From positions 10,358-24,628 of the forward strand of contig CALMOL010000407.1 of assembly GCA_937871685.1 (NCBI GenBank): a DNA stretch of 14,271 bases, given 5' to 3'. A program made the position numbers and the translations under genes. The notes under the pieces were generated by a model that was not told the origin of the DNA, ran no database searches, and worked only from the letters and a program-made list of their open reading frames with translations. This DNA is from an uncultured Verrucomicrobiota bacterium. GTDB taxonomy: Bacteria > Verrucomicrobiota > Verrucomicrobiia > Chthoniobacterales > SZAS-18. Every line of letters begins with the position of its first letter. Position 1 is the stretch's first letter. Of this stretch, positions 7,047 to 14,271 are shown one piece after another.

Positions 7047-9581
7047 TCAAGCCCCGAACAACCCGAGCCTCACCAGCCGCATCGCCGGCTCCCGCTTGAC
7101 TCGCGACGGCTCGAGATCGATTTCCCAGTCGGCGCTCCAGTCGTTCGCCTCCTCGGTGTCGATCAGCATCTGCTCGATGCGCCGCGTCCGATGGTCCTCG
7201 GAGGCGGGCAGATGCGTGTGCCGGCGGTTGCGCGCCTCGGGATCGAGTCGCAGGCGACCGTGGGCGGCCTCGAATTCCTCCCGCGCCACGCGCAGGCGCT
7301 CGACGGTCCAAGGCTCTGCAACCTCGGGGTTGCCCGACAGCGCGACGGCGTCATCCCAATCGCCGTTCCACCAGGCGCGCAGGAACGCGAAGACGTGCGC
7401 CCGCATCGCCGCGACGAAGGCGCGCTCGTTGCGCGTGATGTCTTCGCTCTCCGCGCCCGGCGGCCGGACCTCGGCCTCGTCGTCCCGTGCGGGCGCGCTC
7501 GGATCCTGCATTCGCAGCCACTCGTCGAGCAGGGACGAGTCCACCTGGCGGAGCATGGCGCCGAGCCACGCCTCGATCTCGCGCACCTCCTCGTTTTTCG
7601 CCGCGTCGGGGACGGTTTGCGCGAGCGCCTTGTGGACGCTGGAGAGATGCCGCAGCAGCACGCCCTCGGCGCGGTGCAGCTCGTAGATCTTCACGTAGTC
7701 GGCGAAGGAGCGGAAGTCCTCCCACATCTCGCGCGCCACGGACTTCGGCCGGATGTTCTCCTGACCGACCCACGGGTGCTTCGCCGCGAAGGCGTTGAAG
7801 GTCTCGTAGATGAAGTCGCGGTCCGGCTTGGGGTATTCGAGCTTTTCCAGCTCCTCGATGCGCTGGTCGAACTCCATGCCCTGCGCCTTCAACTCGGCAA
7901 GCTTGTCGGTCTTCACGCGGTCGAGCTGCCGGCGGAGGATGATGTCGGGATCCTCGAGGATCGACTCCACCAGCGTGAGCACGCGGAGCGCGTAGTCCGG
8001 CGCGAGCGGGTCGAGCAGCGGCAGCGTGTCGTGCACGTAGAGCGACAGCGTCTGGTTCATCGAGAAGTCGTCCTGCAGGGCGACGTTCACGCGGACCTTC
8101 GCGCCGTCCGCCGTCTGCGGGATGATCTCGACGATGCCGCGGTCGAGCAGCGCGCGGAAAAGCTGCCAGCCGCGCCGCAGATGGGCCGCCTTCGCCGCGG
8201 GCGTCTCGTGCGAGGAGCGGATGAGTTCGCGCATCGCCCGGCAGCCGTCGCCGGGACGCGAAAGCACGTTGAGCAGCATCCCGTGCGTGACCTGGAAGCG
8301 GCTCGTCAGTCGCTCCGGCGCCGCGCCCTGGAGGCGCGTGAACGTCCCCGCGTCCCAGACGACGTAGTTCTTCTCGGGCGGCCTTCGCTTCACGAATTTC
8401 TTCCCCTTCTTTTCGAGCAGGAGATTCTCGATCACATGCTCCGGCGCCTGCGCCACCACCCAGCCGCGGTCGTCGAATCCCTTCCGGCCGGCGCGGCCGG
8501 AGACCTGGTGAAAATCGCGCGCCGAGAGGATCGCCGTGCGCTCGCCGGAGAACTTGAACAAGCGCGTGAAGAGCACCGTGCGGATCGGAACGTTCACGCC
8601 CACGCCGAGGGTGTCCGTGCCGCAGATGACCTTGAGCAAGCCCGCCTGCGCGAGGCGCTCGGTGAGCACGCGATACTTCGGCAGCATCCCCGCGTGGTGC
8701 AGGCCGAGGCCGTGACGAAGCAGCTTCTTCACCTCCGCGCCGTAGGGAGACGAGAAGCGGAAGCCCTCCAGCATTTCCGCGATGCGCGCCTTTTCCTCGC
8801 GGGTGGCGACGTTCTGGCTGGTGAAGCTCTGCGCGCTCTCGGCCGCGTCGCGCTGGGTGAAGTGCACGACATAGACCGGTGCCTTTCCCATCGCGACCAT
8901 CTCCGCCACCGTCTCGGCGAGCGGCGTCTCGGCGTAGGAAAATTCCAGCGGCACCGGCCGGTCAATCGAGAAGACCGTCGCGGTCGGCCACCGGTTGAGG
9001 CGCGTCAGCTCCGCCTCAAAGAAGGCCGTCTCGCCCAGCGTGGCCGACATCAGCAGAAAACGCGCGTCCGGCATCGTGAGCAGCGGCACCTGCCACGCCA
9101 CGCCGCGCTCGCGGTCGGCGTAGAAGTGGAACTCGTCCATCACCACGTCGCCCACGTCGGCCTTCGCCCCCTCGCGGAGCGCGAGATTGGAAAGGATCTC
9201 CGCCGTGCAGCAGAGGATCGGCGCGTCGCGGTTTACCGTGGCGTCGCCCGTGGCGAGACCCACGTTCTCCGGCCCGAAGGCGGCGCACAGGTCGCGCCAC
9301 TTCTCGTTCACCAGCGCCTTGATCGGGCACGTATAGACGGAGCGCCGCCCCTGCGCGAGCGAGTGGAAATGGAGCGCCATCGCCACGAGCGATTTCCCCG
9401 AGCCGGTGGGCGTGTTGAGGATCACGTTCCGACCCGCGAAGATTTCCAGCAGCGCCTCCTCCTGCGCCGGATACAGCGTGAGCCCGCGGCTGGTCACGTA
9501 GTCCAGGAAGCGCCCGAGCAACGTGTCGCCGTCCGCGGGCTCGCCGGCGTCGGGGAGGAGATCGAGAAGGGTAGGGGACAA
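7047..9581 (-). CDS. DEAD/DEAH-box (Ski2-like) helicase with DUF3516 C-terminal domain
   Basis: This is a superfamily 2 ATP-dependent RNA or DNA helicase; the true substrate of the family is not known to me. The 844-aa product matches the usual length of bacterial DUF3516 helicases. Helicase core: Q motif YPAQ (37-40), motif I TPTGSGKS (57-64), Ia TCPIKALVNEK (84-94), motif II DEFH (149-152), motif III SAT (179-181), LHHAGMLPKYR (294-304), motif V GTDTLGVGVNVP (321-332) and motif VI QVSGRAGRKGFD (359-370). About residues 390-844 form the DUF3516 region, mostly helical and acidic. All catalytic motifs are intact. The start must be the TTG at 9579-9581: an in-frame stop lies at 9615-9617, no other start codon occurs between, and the next candidate (GTG, Val29) would crowd the Q motif. 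It is divergent from the large envelope protein. Confidence 0.92.
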   Translation of the reverse strand: MSPTLLDLLPDAGEPADGDTLLGRFLDYVTSRGLTLYPAQEEALLEIFAGRNVILNTPTGSGKSLVAMALHFHSLAQGRRSVYTCPIKALVNEKWRDLCAAFGPENVGLATGDATVNRDAPILCCTAEILSNLALREGAKADVGDVVMDEFHFYADRERGVAWQVPLLTMPDARFLLMSATLGETAFFEAELTRLNRWPTATVFSIDRPVPLEFSYAETPLAETVAEMVAMGKAPVYVVHFTQRDAAESAQSFTSQNVATREEKARIAEMLEGFRFSSPYGAEVKKLLRHGLGLHHAGMLPKYRVLTERLAQAGLLKVICGTDTLGVGVNVPIRTVLFTRLFKFSGERTAILSARDFHQVSGRAGRKGFDDRGWVVAQAPEHVIENLLLEKKGKKFVKRRPPEKNYVVWDAGTFTRLQGAAPERLTSRFQVTHGMLLNVLSRPGDGCRAMRELIRSSHETPAAKAAHLRRGWQLFRALLDRGIVEIIPQTADGAKVRVNVALQDDFSMNQTLSLYVHDTLPLLDPLAPDYALRVLTLVESILEDPDIILRRQLDRVKTDKLAELKAQGMEFDQRIEELEKLEYPKPDRDFIYETFNAFAAKHPWVGQENIRPKSVAREMWEDFRSFADYVKIYELHRAEGVLLRHLSSVHKALAQTVPDAAKNEEVREIEAWLGAMLRQVDSSLLDEWLRMQDPSAPARDDEAEVRPPGAESEDITRNERAFVAAMRAHVFAFLRAWWNGDWDDAVALSGNPEVAEPWTVERLRVAREEFEAAHGRLRLDPEARNRRHTHLPASEDHRTRRIEQMLIDTEEANDWSADWEIDLEPSRVKREPAMRLVRLGLFGA

Positions 9582-9708
9582 GCCTGGGACTTTGCACCCG
9601 GATCGCCGGGATTCCTAAGACTGGTCGCCGTTCATCCGTCGGAAAGAAAACGGGAGCCTCGACGCCGTCGTTCCCGTCTTGTTGAATGGCGCCGTGGCGT
9701 CCTCCCGC
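9582..9708. promoter_or_regulatory. Divergent spacer, presumed promoters for helicase and envelope protein
   Basis: This 127-bp spacer separates two divergent genes, so promoters for both are expected here, but I see no clear -35/-10 pair on either strand. It contains a small hairpin, CCCGG-ATCG-CCGGG, at 9597-9610, 16 bp upstream of the helicase TTG on its transcript side. Neither gene has a good Shine-Dalgarno. Confidence 0.3.
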
Positions 9709-12700
9709 ATGAATTCCTCCCCGCTTCGCCTCCTTGGTCTTGCCGTGCTCGCCGCGTGCGCGGCGCTCCCCCTCTTCGCGCAGACTTCGCCGCCCGCGCT
9801 GCCTCCAGCGCCGTCCATCGCCCCGACGCGTGCGATCCCCGATGTCCTCAAGCCCTGGCAGGACTGGGTGCTTTGGAACGACGCCCAGGCCATGTGCCCC
9901 GTGCCTTGGAACGATCCGAAGAAATCGCTCTGCTTTTGGCCTTCGCGCCTTGCGCTCACGGTGGAGAAGAGCGGTGCCCGCTGGGAGATCGCCGTGCAAA
10001 CCTTCGCCGAAACGTGGGTGCCGCTCCCCGGCGGCGCGGAGGCCTGGCCGCTCGACGTCCGTGCCAACGGCGCGCCCGCCGTCGTGCTCGATCACGGCGG
10101 CCGGCCGTCCGTGAAACTCGCGGCCGGGACATGGAAGCTGGAAGGCGCCTACCGCTGGACCGAATCGCCCCAGCGCATTCCGCTGCCGCGCGAGATCGGC
10201 CTGCTCGCGCTTTCCGTGGACGGAAGGGCGGTGGACGCCCCCACGTGGGACGCGCAGGGCTTCCTTTGGCTGCGGCGCGACGGCGCGGCCGACGAGACCG
10301 ACAAGGACGTCCTCTCGGTGAAGGTCTTCGCGGCGCTGGAAGACGGCATCCCGATGTGGTTGCGCACCGAGATCGAGCTCACCGTTTCCGGCAAGAGTCG
10401 CGAGGAAGACCTGGGCGCGGTCCTGCCCGCCGGCTGGCGCCTCGCGCAGGTCGAGAGCCCGTTGCCCGTGGCGGCCGACGACGCCGGCCGCATGAAGGCC
10501 CAGGTCCGCGCCGGCAAGTGGACCATCCGCGCGGACGCCTTCCGCGCCGACAATCCGAAGGACATCGCCTTCGCCCCCGCCGCCAAGCCGCCGGTCAGCG
10601 AAATCCTGCTCGCCTTCCGCTCGAAGCCCGACTTCCGCCTCGTGGAGATTGTCGGCGCGCCTTCGATCGACGTGTCGCAGACGGCCTTTCCTGACAAATG
10701 GCGCGAGCTGCCCGTGTATCGCTGGGACCCCGTCGCCCCGTTGCGCATCGAGGAGCGCCAGCGCGGCATGGGTGACCAGAAGCCCGCCGGCCTCGCCTTT
10801 GGCCGCGAGTGGTGGTTGGACGAGGACGGGCGATCGCTCACTTTCCGCGATCGCATCGTCGGCACGCACCAGCGCGTCTGGCGCCTCGACGCCGCGCCCG
10901 GCCAAGACCTCGGCTCGGTGCGCACTTCCCCCCAGGGCCTGCTTATCACGCGCAACCCGCAGACCGCCGTGCCGGGCGTGGAAGTGCGCGCGCGGGACGT
11001 TTCGCTGGAGGCCACCGGGCGCATGGCGCGCGCCGCGTCGTTGCCGGCCACGGGCTGGCAGACGGATGCGGAGGAACTGGGTGTGATGCTTTACCTGCCG
11101 CCGGGCTGGCGCTTGCTCGCTCTCTTCGGCGCGGATTGGTCGCGCGGCGATTGGCTGACGGCGTGGACGCTGCTCGATTTGTTCCTGCTGATGCTCCTCA
11201 CTCTGGCCGTATTCCGCCTGTGGGGCGGGGTGGCGGCGGCGGTAGCGTTCCTGGGGTTCGGCCTTTCCTACCATGAGCCGGACGCGCCGCGCTTCATCTG
11301 GCTGCTCCTGCTTGTCCCGCTCGCCCTGGAGCGCGTAGCTCCGAAAGGGTGGGCGACGGCCGTGGTGCGCGGGGCGAAGTGGCTGGTATTGCTTGTGTTC
11401 GCGCTGGAGTTCGTGCCCTTTGTCGCGCAGCAGGTGCAGCAGGCGATCTATCCGCAGTTGGAGCGGGTGCTCCCGCGGGCGGCCATCATTGCTCGCTCCA
11501 AGAAAGGCCTGGATGCCGGGGCGGTGGATGGAATTCCTGTCCCGTTTTCCCCGGCGATATTGCCCCTGGAGCCGCCGGCCCCGCCGGACGAGCGTCAATC
11601 CAACTCGTTTTCCGTTTCGAGAAAGGCTTCGCCGCAAGAAAACAGCAATCTCCAGTTCGACACCAAGGCCCGCATCCAGACTGGACCGGGCGTGCCGGAC
11701 TGGGAGTGGCGCCGCGTCGCCTTCGGTTGGAATGGCCCCGTGAAGGCGGACCAGACCGTGCGTCCGATCCTAATCTCGCTCGGTGTCGAGCGCGTGCTCA
11801 CGGTGCTGCGCGTCGCGCTGCTGCTCGCGCTGGTGGCGATCTTGTTCGGCGTGCGGCGCTGGACCTGGCTCCGCGCCGCGCCAAGGACAGCGGCGGTTCT
11901 CGTCGCGCTGGCGGCATTCTTCGCGCCGGCCGCGCCGGCGGGGGCGGAGGAGATTCCTGACGCCGCCACGCTGGAAGCCTTGCACCAGCGACTGCTGGAG
12001 AAATCCGACGCCTTTCCCAATGCGGCCGAGATTCCCGAGGTCGCGCTCGCGCTCGCGGAGCGGCGGATCACGATGGACGCGGAAATCCACGCGGCGGCGC
12101 GCGTGGCGGTGCCCCTGCCGGGCCGGCTGCCGGCGTGGTCGCCGGTGTCGGTCAGCGTGGACGGCCGGCCCGAGGCGGCGCTGCGGCGGGGCGACGGCTT
12201 CCTGTGGGTGGCGCTCGCGCCGGGCGTCCACCGCGTGCGCGTGGAGGGGATGATCTCGGACGCTTCGGATTGGGAGTGGTCCTTCCTGCTGCGCCCGCGG
12301 CGCGTGCGAATCGAGGCGCCCGGCTGGACGTGGACCGGCGTGCGGCCCGACGGCGCGCCGGAGGGCCAGGTGTTTTTCGCGCGCCAGCAAAAGGCCGCCG
12401 CGACCGGCGGCGCCGCCTACGAACGCAACGACCTCGCCACGCTCGCGATCGTCGACCGGCAAATCGAGCTGGGCCTCGTGTGGCAGGTGCGCACCACGGT
12501 GTCGCGCCTTACACCGGCGGGAAAGGCGCTCTCCCTGCGTGTGCCGCTGCTGCCCGGCGAGAACGTCCTCTCGGCCAACGCCGTGGTGCGCGACGGATTC
12601 ATCGAGGTGCGCCTTGGCGCGCAGCAGGAAAAATTCTTGTGGGAAAGCGGCCTCGACATGGTGAACACGCTCAAGCTTGCCACGCGCGCCGGCGACTCCT

Positions 12701-13878
12701 GGGTGGAGCGCTGGCAGCTCGTGGCCTCGCCCGTGTGGAACGTGCGCCTGGCCGGCTTGCCGCCGACCTTCGAGGGCGGCTCGGACCTCGTCCCCGTGTG
12801 GCAGCCTTGGCCGGGAGAGAGCGCTGAGCTGTCGGTCGCACGGCCCGAGGCGGTGGCCGGCGCCACGGTCACCGTAGACCGCGCGACGCACGACGTGAAG
12901 CTCGGCGACCGCCAACGCACGGCGACGCTCACGCTCTCCGTGCGCTGCTCGCTGGGGGAGGACTTCCTGCTCGGCCTGCCGGCGAGCGCGGAGGTCACGT
13001 CGCTCACCATCAACGGCCGGGCCACGCCCGTGCGGCAAGACGGCGCGAAGCTGATCCTGCCGCTGCGCCCCGGCGCGCAGGCTGTGGTGGTGGCGTGGAA
13101 GACGAACGCGACGCTCGGCGTGCGCGCCGCGGCGGAGGAGGTGCGCTTGCCGGTCGAGGCCGCGAACGTGACCACGACGATCACCGTGCCCGCCGATAGC
13201 AGCAGCGTTTCCGGCGGGCGCTGGGTGCTGTGGACGGCCGGGCCGACGCTTGGGCCGGCCGTGCGGTTCTGGGGCGTCCTCGCGTGCTCGCTGCTGGCTG
13301 CGTGGGCGCTGTCGCGCGCGCGAAACTCACCCCTGCGCGCCTGGGAGTGGGCGCTGCTGGTGATTGGTTTGACGCAAGTGTCGTTGATCGCCGCGATGGC
13401 GGTGGTGGGCTGGCTTTTTCTGATGTCGTGGCGCGGCCACCCGATATTCCAGGCGCAACCCAACTGGCGCTTCAATCTGCTCCAGGCCGCGCTCGTGCTG
13501 CTCACGGTGATTGCGCTCGTCACCCTGGTGGCTGCGGTCGCCGAGGGGCTGCTTGGGCGGCCGGAGATGTTTGTTGTAGGAAATGGCTCCAGCCGCTCGA
13601 CGCTGCGCTGGTTCCAGGCTCGCTGCGAGAACGTGCTGCCGCAGCCTGTGGTGTGGTCGGTGTCGGTGTGGTGGTATCGCCTGCTGATGCTCGGCTGGGC
13701 GCTCTGGCTCGCCGCCTCGCTGCTGCGCTGGCTGCGCACCGGCTGGGAAAACTTCCGCCGCGGCGGTTTCCTGCGTCGCGCGCCGAAGCCCCTGCCGCCA
13801 CCCGCGCCCGCCGCGCCGCCGACGCCACCTGCGCCGACGGGTCCGACTCCGCAGCCGCCTCCCTTGCCGACGGCCTGA
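9709..13878 (+). CDS. Large uncharacterised multi-pass envelope protein with duplicated halves
   Basis: I recognise only an uncharacterised family of about 1400-aa envelope proteins. The 1389-aa product opens with a signal peptide (residues 1-24, LGLAVLAACAALPLFA, then QTSPP). LAAC at 14-17 would also fit a lipobox. A long beta-rich, presumably periplasmic region (25-484) is followed by about four hydrophobic helices (487-573), a loop, and two more (697-715, 728-742). A second beta-rich region (745-1184) leads to C-terminal helices near 1186-1199, 1213-1233, 1253-1275 and 1325-1343, ending in a Pro-rich tail (1359-1389). The two halves share segments: VPLPGGAEAWPLDVRANG (104-121) matches VPLPGRLPAWSPVSVSVDG (801-819). 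The ATG at 9709 gives the signal peptide its proper N-terminus; an in-frame TTG at 9679 is the alternative. A structural or scaffolding role in the envelope is plausible; no catalytic motif is seen. Confidence 0.85.
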   Translation: MNSSPLRLLGLAVLAACAALPLFAQTSPPALPPAPSIAPTRAIPDVLKPWQDWVLWNDAQAMCPVPWNDPKKSLCFWPSRLALTVEKSGARWEIAVQTFAETWVPLPGGAEAWPLDVRANGAPAVVLDHGGRPSVKLAAGTWKLEGAYRWTESPQRIPLPREIGLLALSVDGRAVDAPTWDAQGFLWLRRDGAADETDKDVLSVKVFAALEDGIPMWLRTEIELTVSGKSREEDLGAVLPAGWRLAQVESPLPVAADDAGRMKAQVRAGKWTIRADAFRADNPKDIAFAPAAKPPVSEILLAFRSKPDFRLVEIVGAPSIDVSQTAFPDKWRELPVYRWDPVAPLRIEERQRGMGDQKPAGLAFGREWWLDEDGRSLTFRDRIVGTHQRVWRLDAAPGQDLGSVRTSPQGLLITRNPQTAVPGVEVRARDVSLEATGRMARAASLPATGWQTDAEELGVMLYLPPGWRLLALFGADWSRGDWLTAWTLLDLFLLMLLTLAVFRLWGGVAAAVAFLGFGLSYHEPDAPRFIWLLLLVPLALERVAPKGWATAVVRGAKWLVLLVFALEFVPFVAQQVQQAIYPQLERVLPRAAIIARSKKGLDAGAVDGIPVPFSPAILPLEPPAPPDERQSNSFSVSRKASPQENSNLQFDTKARIQTGPGVPDWEWRRVAFGWNGPVKADQTVRPILISLGVERVLTVLRVALLLALVAILFGVRRWTWLRAAPRTAAVLVALAAFFAPAAPAGAEEIPDAATLEALHQRLLEKSDAFPNAAEIPEVALALAERRITMDAEIHAAARVAVPLPGRLPAWSPVSVSVDGRPEAALRRGDGFLWVALAPGVHRVRVEGMISDASDWEWSFLLRPRRVRIEAPGWTWTGVRPDGAPEGQVFFARQQKAAATGGAAYERNDLATLAIVDRQIELGLVWQVRTTVSRLTPAGKALSLRVPLLPGENVLSANAVVRDGFIEVRLGAQQEKFLWESGLDMVNTLKLATRAGDSWVERWQLVASPVWNVRLAGLPPTFEGGSDLVPVWQPWPGESAELSVARPEAVAGATVTVDRATHDVKLGDRQRTATLTLSVRCSLGEDFLLGLPASAEVTSLTINGRATPVRQDGAKLILPLRPGAQAVVVAWKTNATLGVRAAAEEVRLPVEAANVTTTITVPADSSSVSGGRWVLWTAGPTLGPAVRFWGVLACSLLAAWALSRARNSPLRAWEWALLVIGLTQVSLIAAMAVVGWLFLMSWRGHPIFQAQPNWRFNLLQAALVLLTVIALVTLVAAVAEGLLGRPEMFVVGNGSSRSTLRWFQARCENVLPQPVVWSVSVWWYRLLMLGWALWLAASLLRWLRTGWENFRRGGFLRRAPKPLPPPAPAAPPTPPAPTGPTPQPPPLPTA

Positions 13879-14101
13879 CACCGGCCCGAGGCTTGGCCAC
13901 AGATTAACGCAGATTAGAGAAGATCGAGGGTGACCGGATCGATCGCGGATGGAGGCGGTCGGTCGCGGGCGTGGCGGCGCTGGTCGCTGCCGGTGCCTCG
14001 ATTCGCGCGGTCACCGACTTGGTCGGGAACCACACGACTCGCCTCGGAAGAAATCTGAGAAAATCTGCGTTAATCTGTGGTTAACCCTCGGGCGGGTGTC
14101 A
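13876..14101. repeat. 226-bp element with 40-bp terminal inverted repeats ending in both neighbours' stop codons
   Basis: The left arm (13876-13915) and right arm (14062-14101) are inverted repeats matching at 36 of 40 positions; two of the four mismatches would be G-U pairs in RNA. The inner 19 bp (AATCTGCGTTAATCTGTGG in the right arm) match perfectly. The outermost bases are TGACACC and GGTGTCA. The TGA at 13876-13878 is the stop of the 1389-aa gene, and TCA at 14099-14101 is the stop, read on the minus strand, of the glycosyltransferase gene. A nested pair GGTGACCG (13929-13936) and CGGTCACC (14008-14015) lies in the 146-bp interior, which holds no gene. I interpret it as a non-autonomous palindromic repeat that probably acts as a two-way terminator. 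Confidence 0.88.
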
Positions 14102-14271
14102 GCGGTGGGTCCGACCCTTCCACCCGCCGCCGCGGCCGAGCCAATGGCGGCGGGCAGAGTCCACGGTCATCGCGGTGAAGAGCGCGCCGGCCAGCGGCAG
14201 CGTCAGCGCGCGCCACGCCGGGAGGCGGAAGCGGCGGATCGTCGGCAGGTAGGCGAGCGCCGGGCCGAGGA
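14099..14271 (-). CDS. C-terminal end of a family 2 glycosyltransferase, HpnB-like (partial)
   Basis: Only the last 56 residues lie in the window; the gene continues past the right edge and ends at the TGA at 14101-14099. The visible part reads LAYLPTIRRFRLPAWRALTL, then PLAGALFTAMTVDSARRHWL, then GRGGGWKGRTHR. This pattern (LPT.R.YR...WAL.LPLA...Y.A.T.DSA..HW.GRGG.WKGR) is what I recall for the C-terminus of membrane glycosyltransferases annotated as hopene-associated HpnB: a hydrophobic final helix followed by a cytoplasmic basic tail. HpnB is thought to act in hopanoid or envelope lipid metabolism. The catalytic GT-A domain is outside the window, so family assignment rests on this tail alone. 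It is convergent with the 1389-aa envelope protein, with a 226-bp palindromic element between them. Confidence 0.65.
   Translation of the reverse strand, partial: LGPALAYLPTIRRFRLPAWRALTLPLAGALFTAMTVDSARRHWLGRGGGWKGRTHR

Noticed and set aside
7191..10694. 1167-codon plus-strand open frame opposite the helicase
   Set aside because: The product is Arg/Leu/Val/His-rich with no motif, and it antiparallels a helicase with all conserved motifs and overlaps the start of the envelope gene in another frame.
9016..11637. Long minus-strand open frame opposite the helicase N-terminus and envelope gene
   Set aside because: It is Arg/Gly-rich, lacks motifs, and conflicts with two well-supported genes.
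13916..14061. Small gene inside the terminal inverted-repeat element
   Set aside because: The 146-bp interior has no sizeable open frame with protein-like composition and contains nested inverted repeats instead.

Overview
The window is GC-rich, densely coding bacterial chromosome with few Shine-Dalgarno sites. It most resembles a Verrucomicrobiota genome (Opitutia or Spartobacteria type). This placement is an inference from three things: protein families recognised by eye, the near absence of ribosome-binding sites, and spacer sequences of kinds I recall being repeated in that phylum (for example a palindrome containing AATCTGCGTTAATCTGTGG). There is no phage, integrase, transposase, CRISPR array, rRNA or tRNA.

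Layout: 1-440 holds no gene I can support. 441-4886 (+) is a glycolate oxidase operon, glcD-glcE-glcF, encoding two FAD-binding subunits and an iron-sulfur subunit that together oxidise glycolate to glyoxylate and pass electrons to the respiratory chain. A 131-bp imperfect palindrome lies between glcD and glcE, and a short GC hairpin between glcE and glcF. 4947-6823 (+) holds an unrecognised 132-aa protein, a 244-aa protein with an N-terminal membrane anchor, and an iron-sulfur uracil-DNA glycosylase whose start overlaps the anchored gene by 4 bp (ATGA). 7047-9581 (-) encodes a Ski2-like DExH helicase of the DUF3516 type, convergent with the glycosylase. A 197-bp nested palindrome fills the spacer between them. 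9709-13878 (+), divergent from the helicase, encodes a very large (1389 aa) uncharacterised envelope protein with two similar halves. 14099-14271 (-) is the C-terminal end of a family 2 glycosyltransferase resembling hopene-associated HpnB, cut by the window edge.

The functional blocks look independent: carbon metabolism (glc), DNA repair (UDG), nucleic-acid remodelling (helicase) and cell envelope (the 1389-aa protein and the glycosyltransferase). The most notable non-coding feature is that three spacers each hold a different long inverted-repeat element. The last one, 13876-14101, is flush with the stop codons of both convergent neighbours: its two ends are their TGA codons. The most notable coding feature is the internal duplication in the 1389-aa membrane protein.
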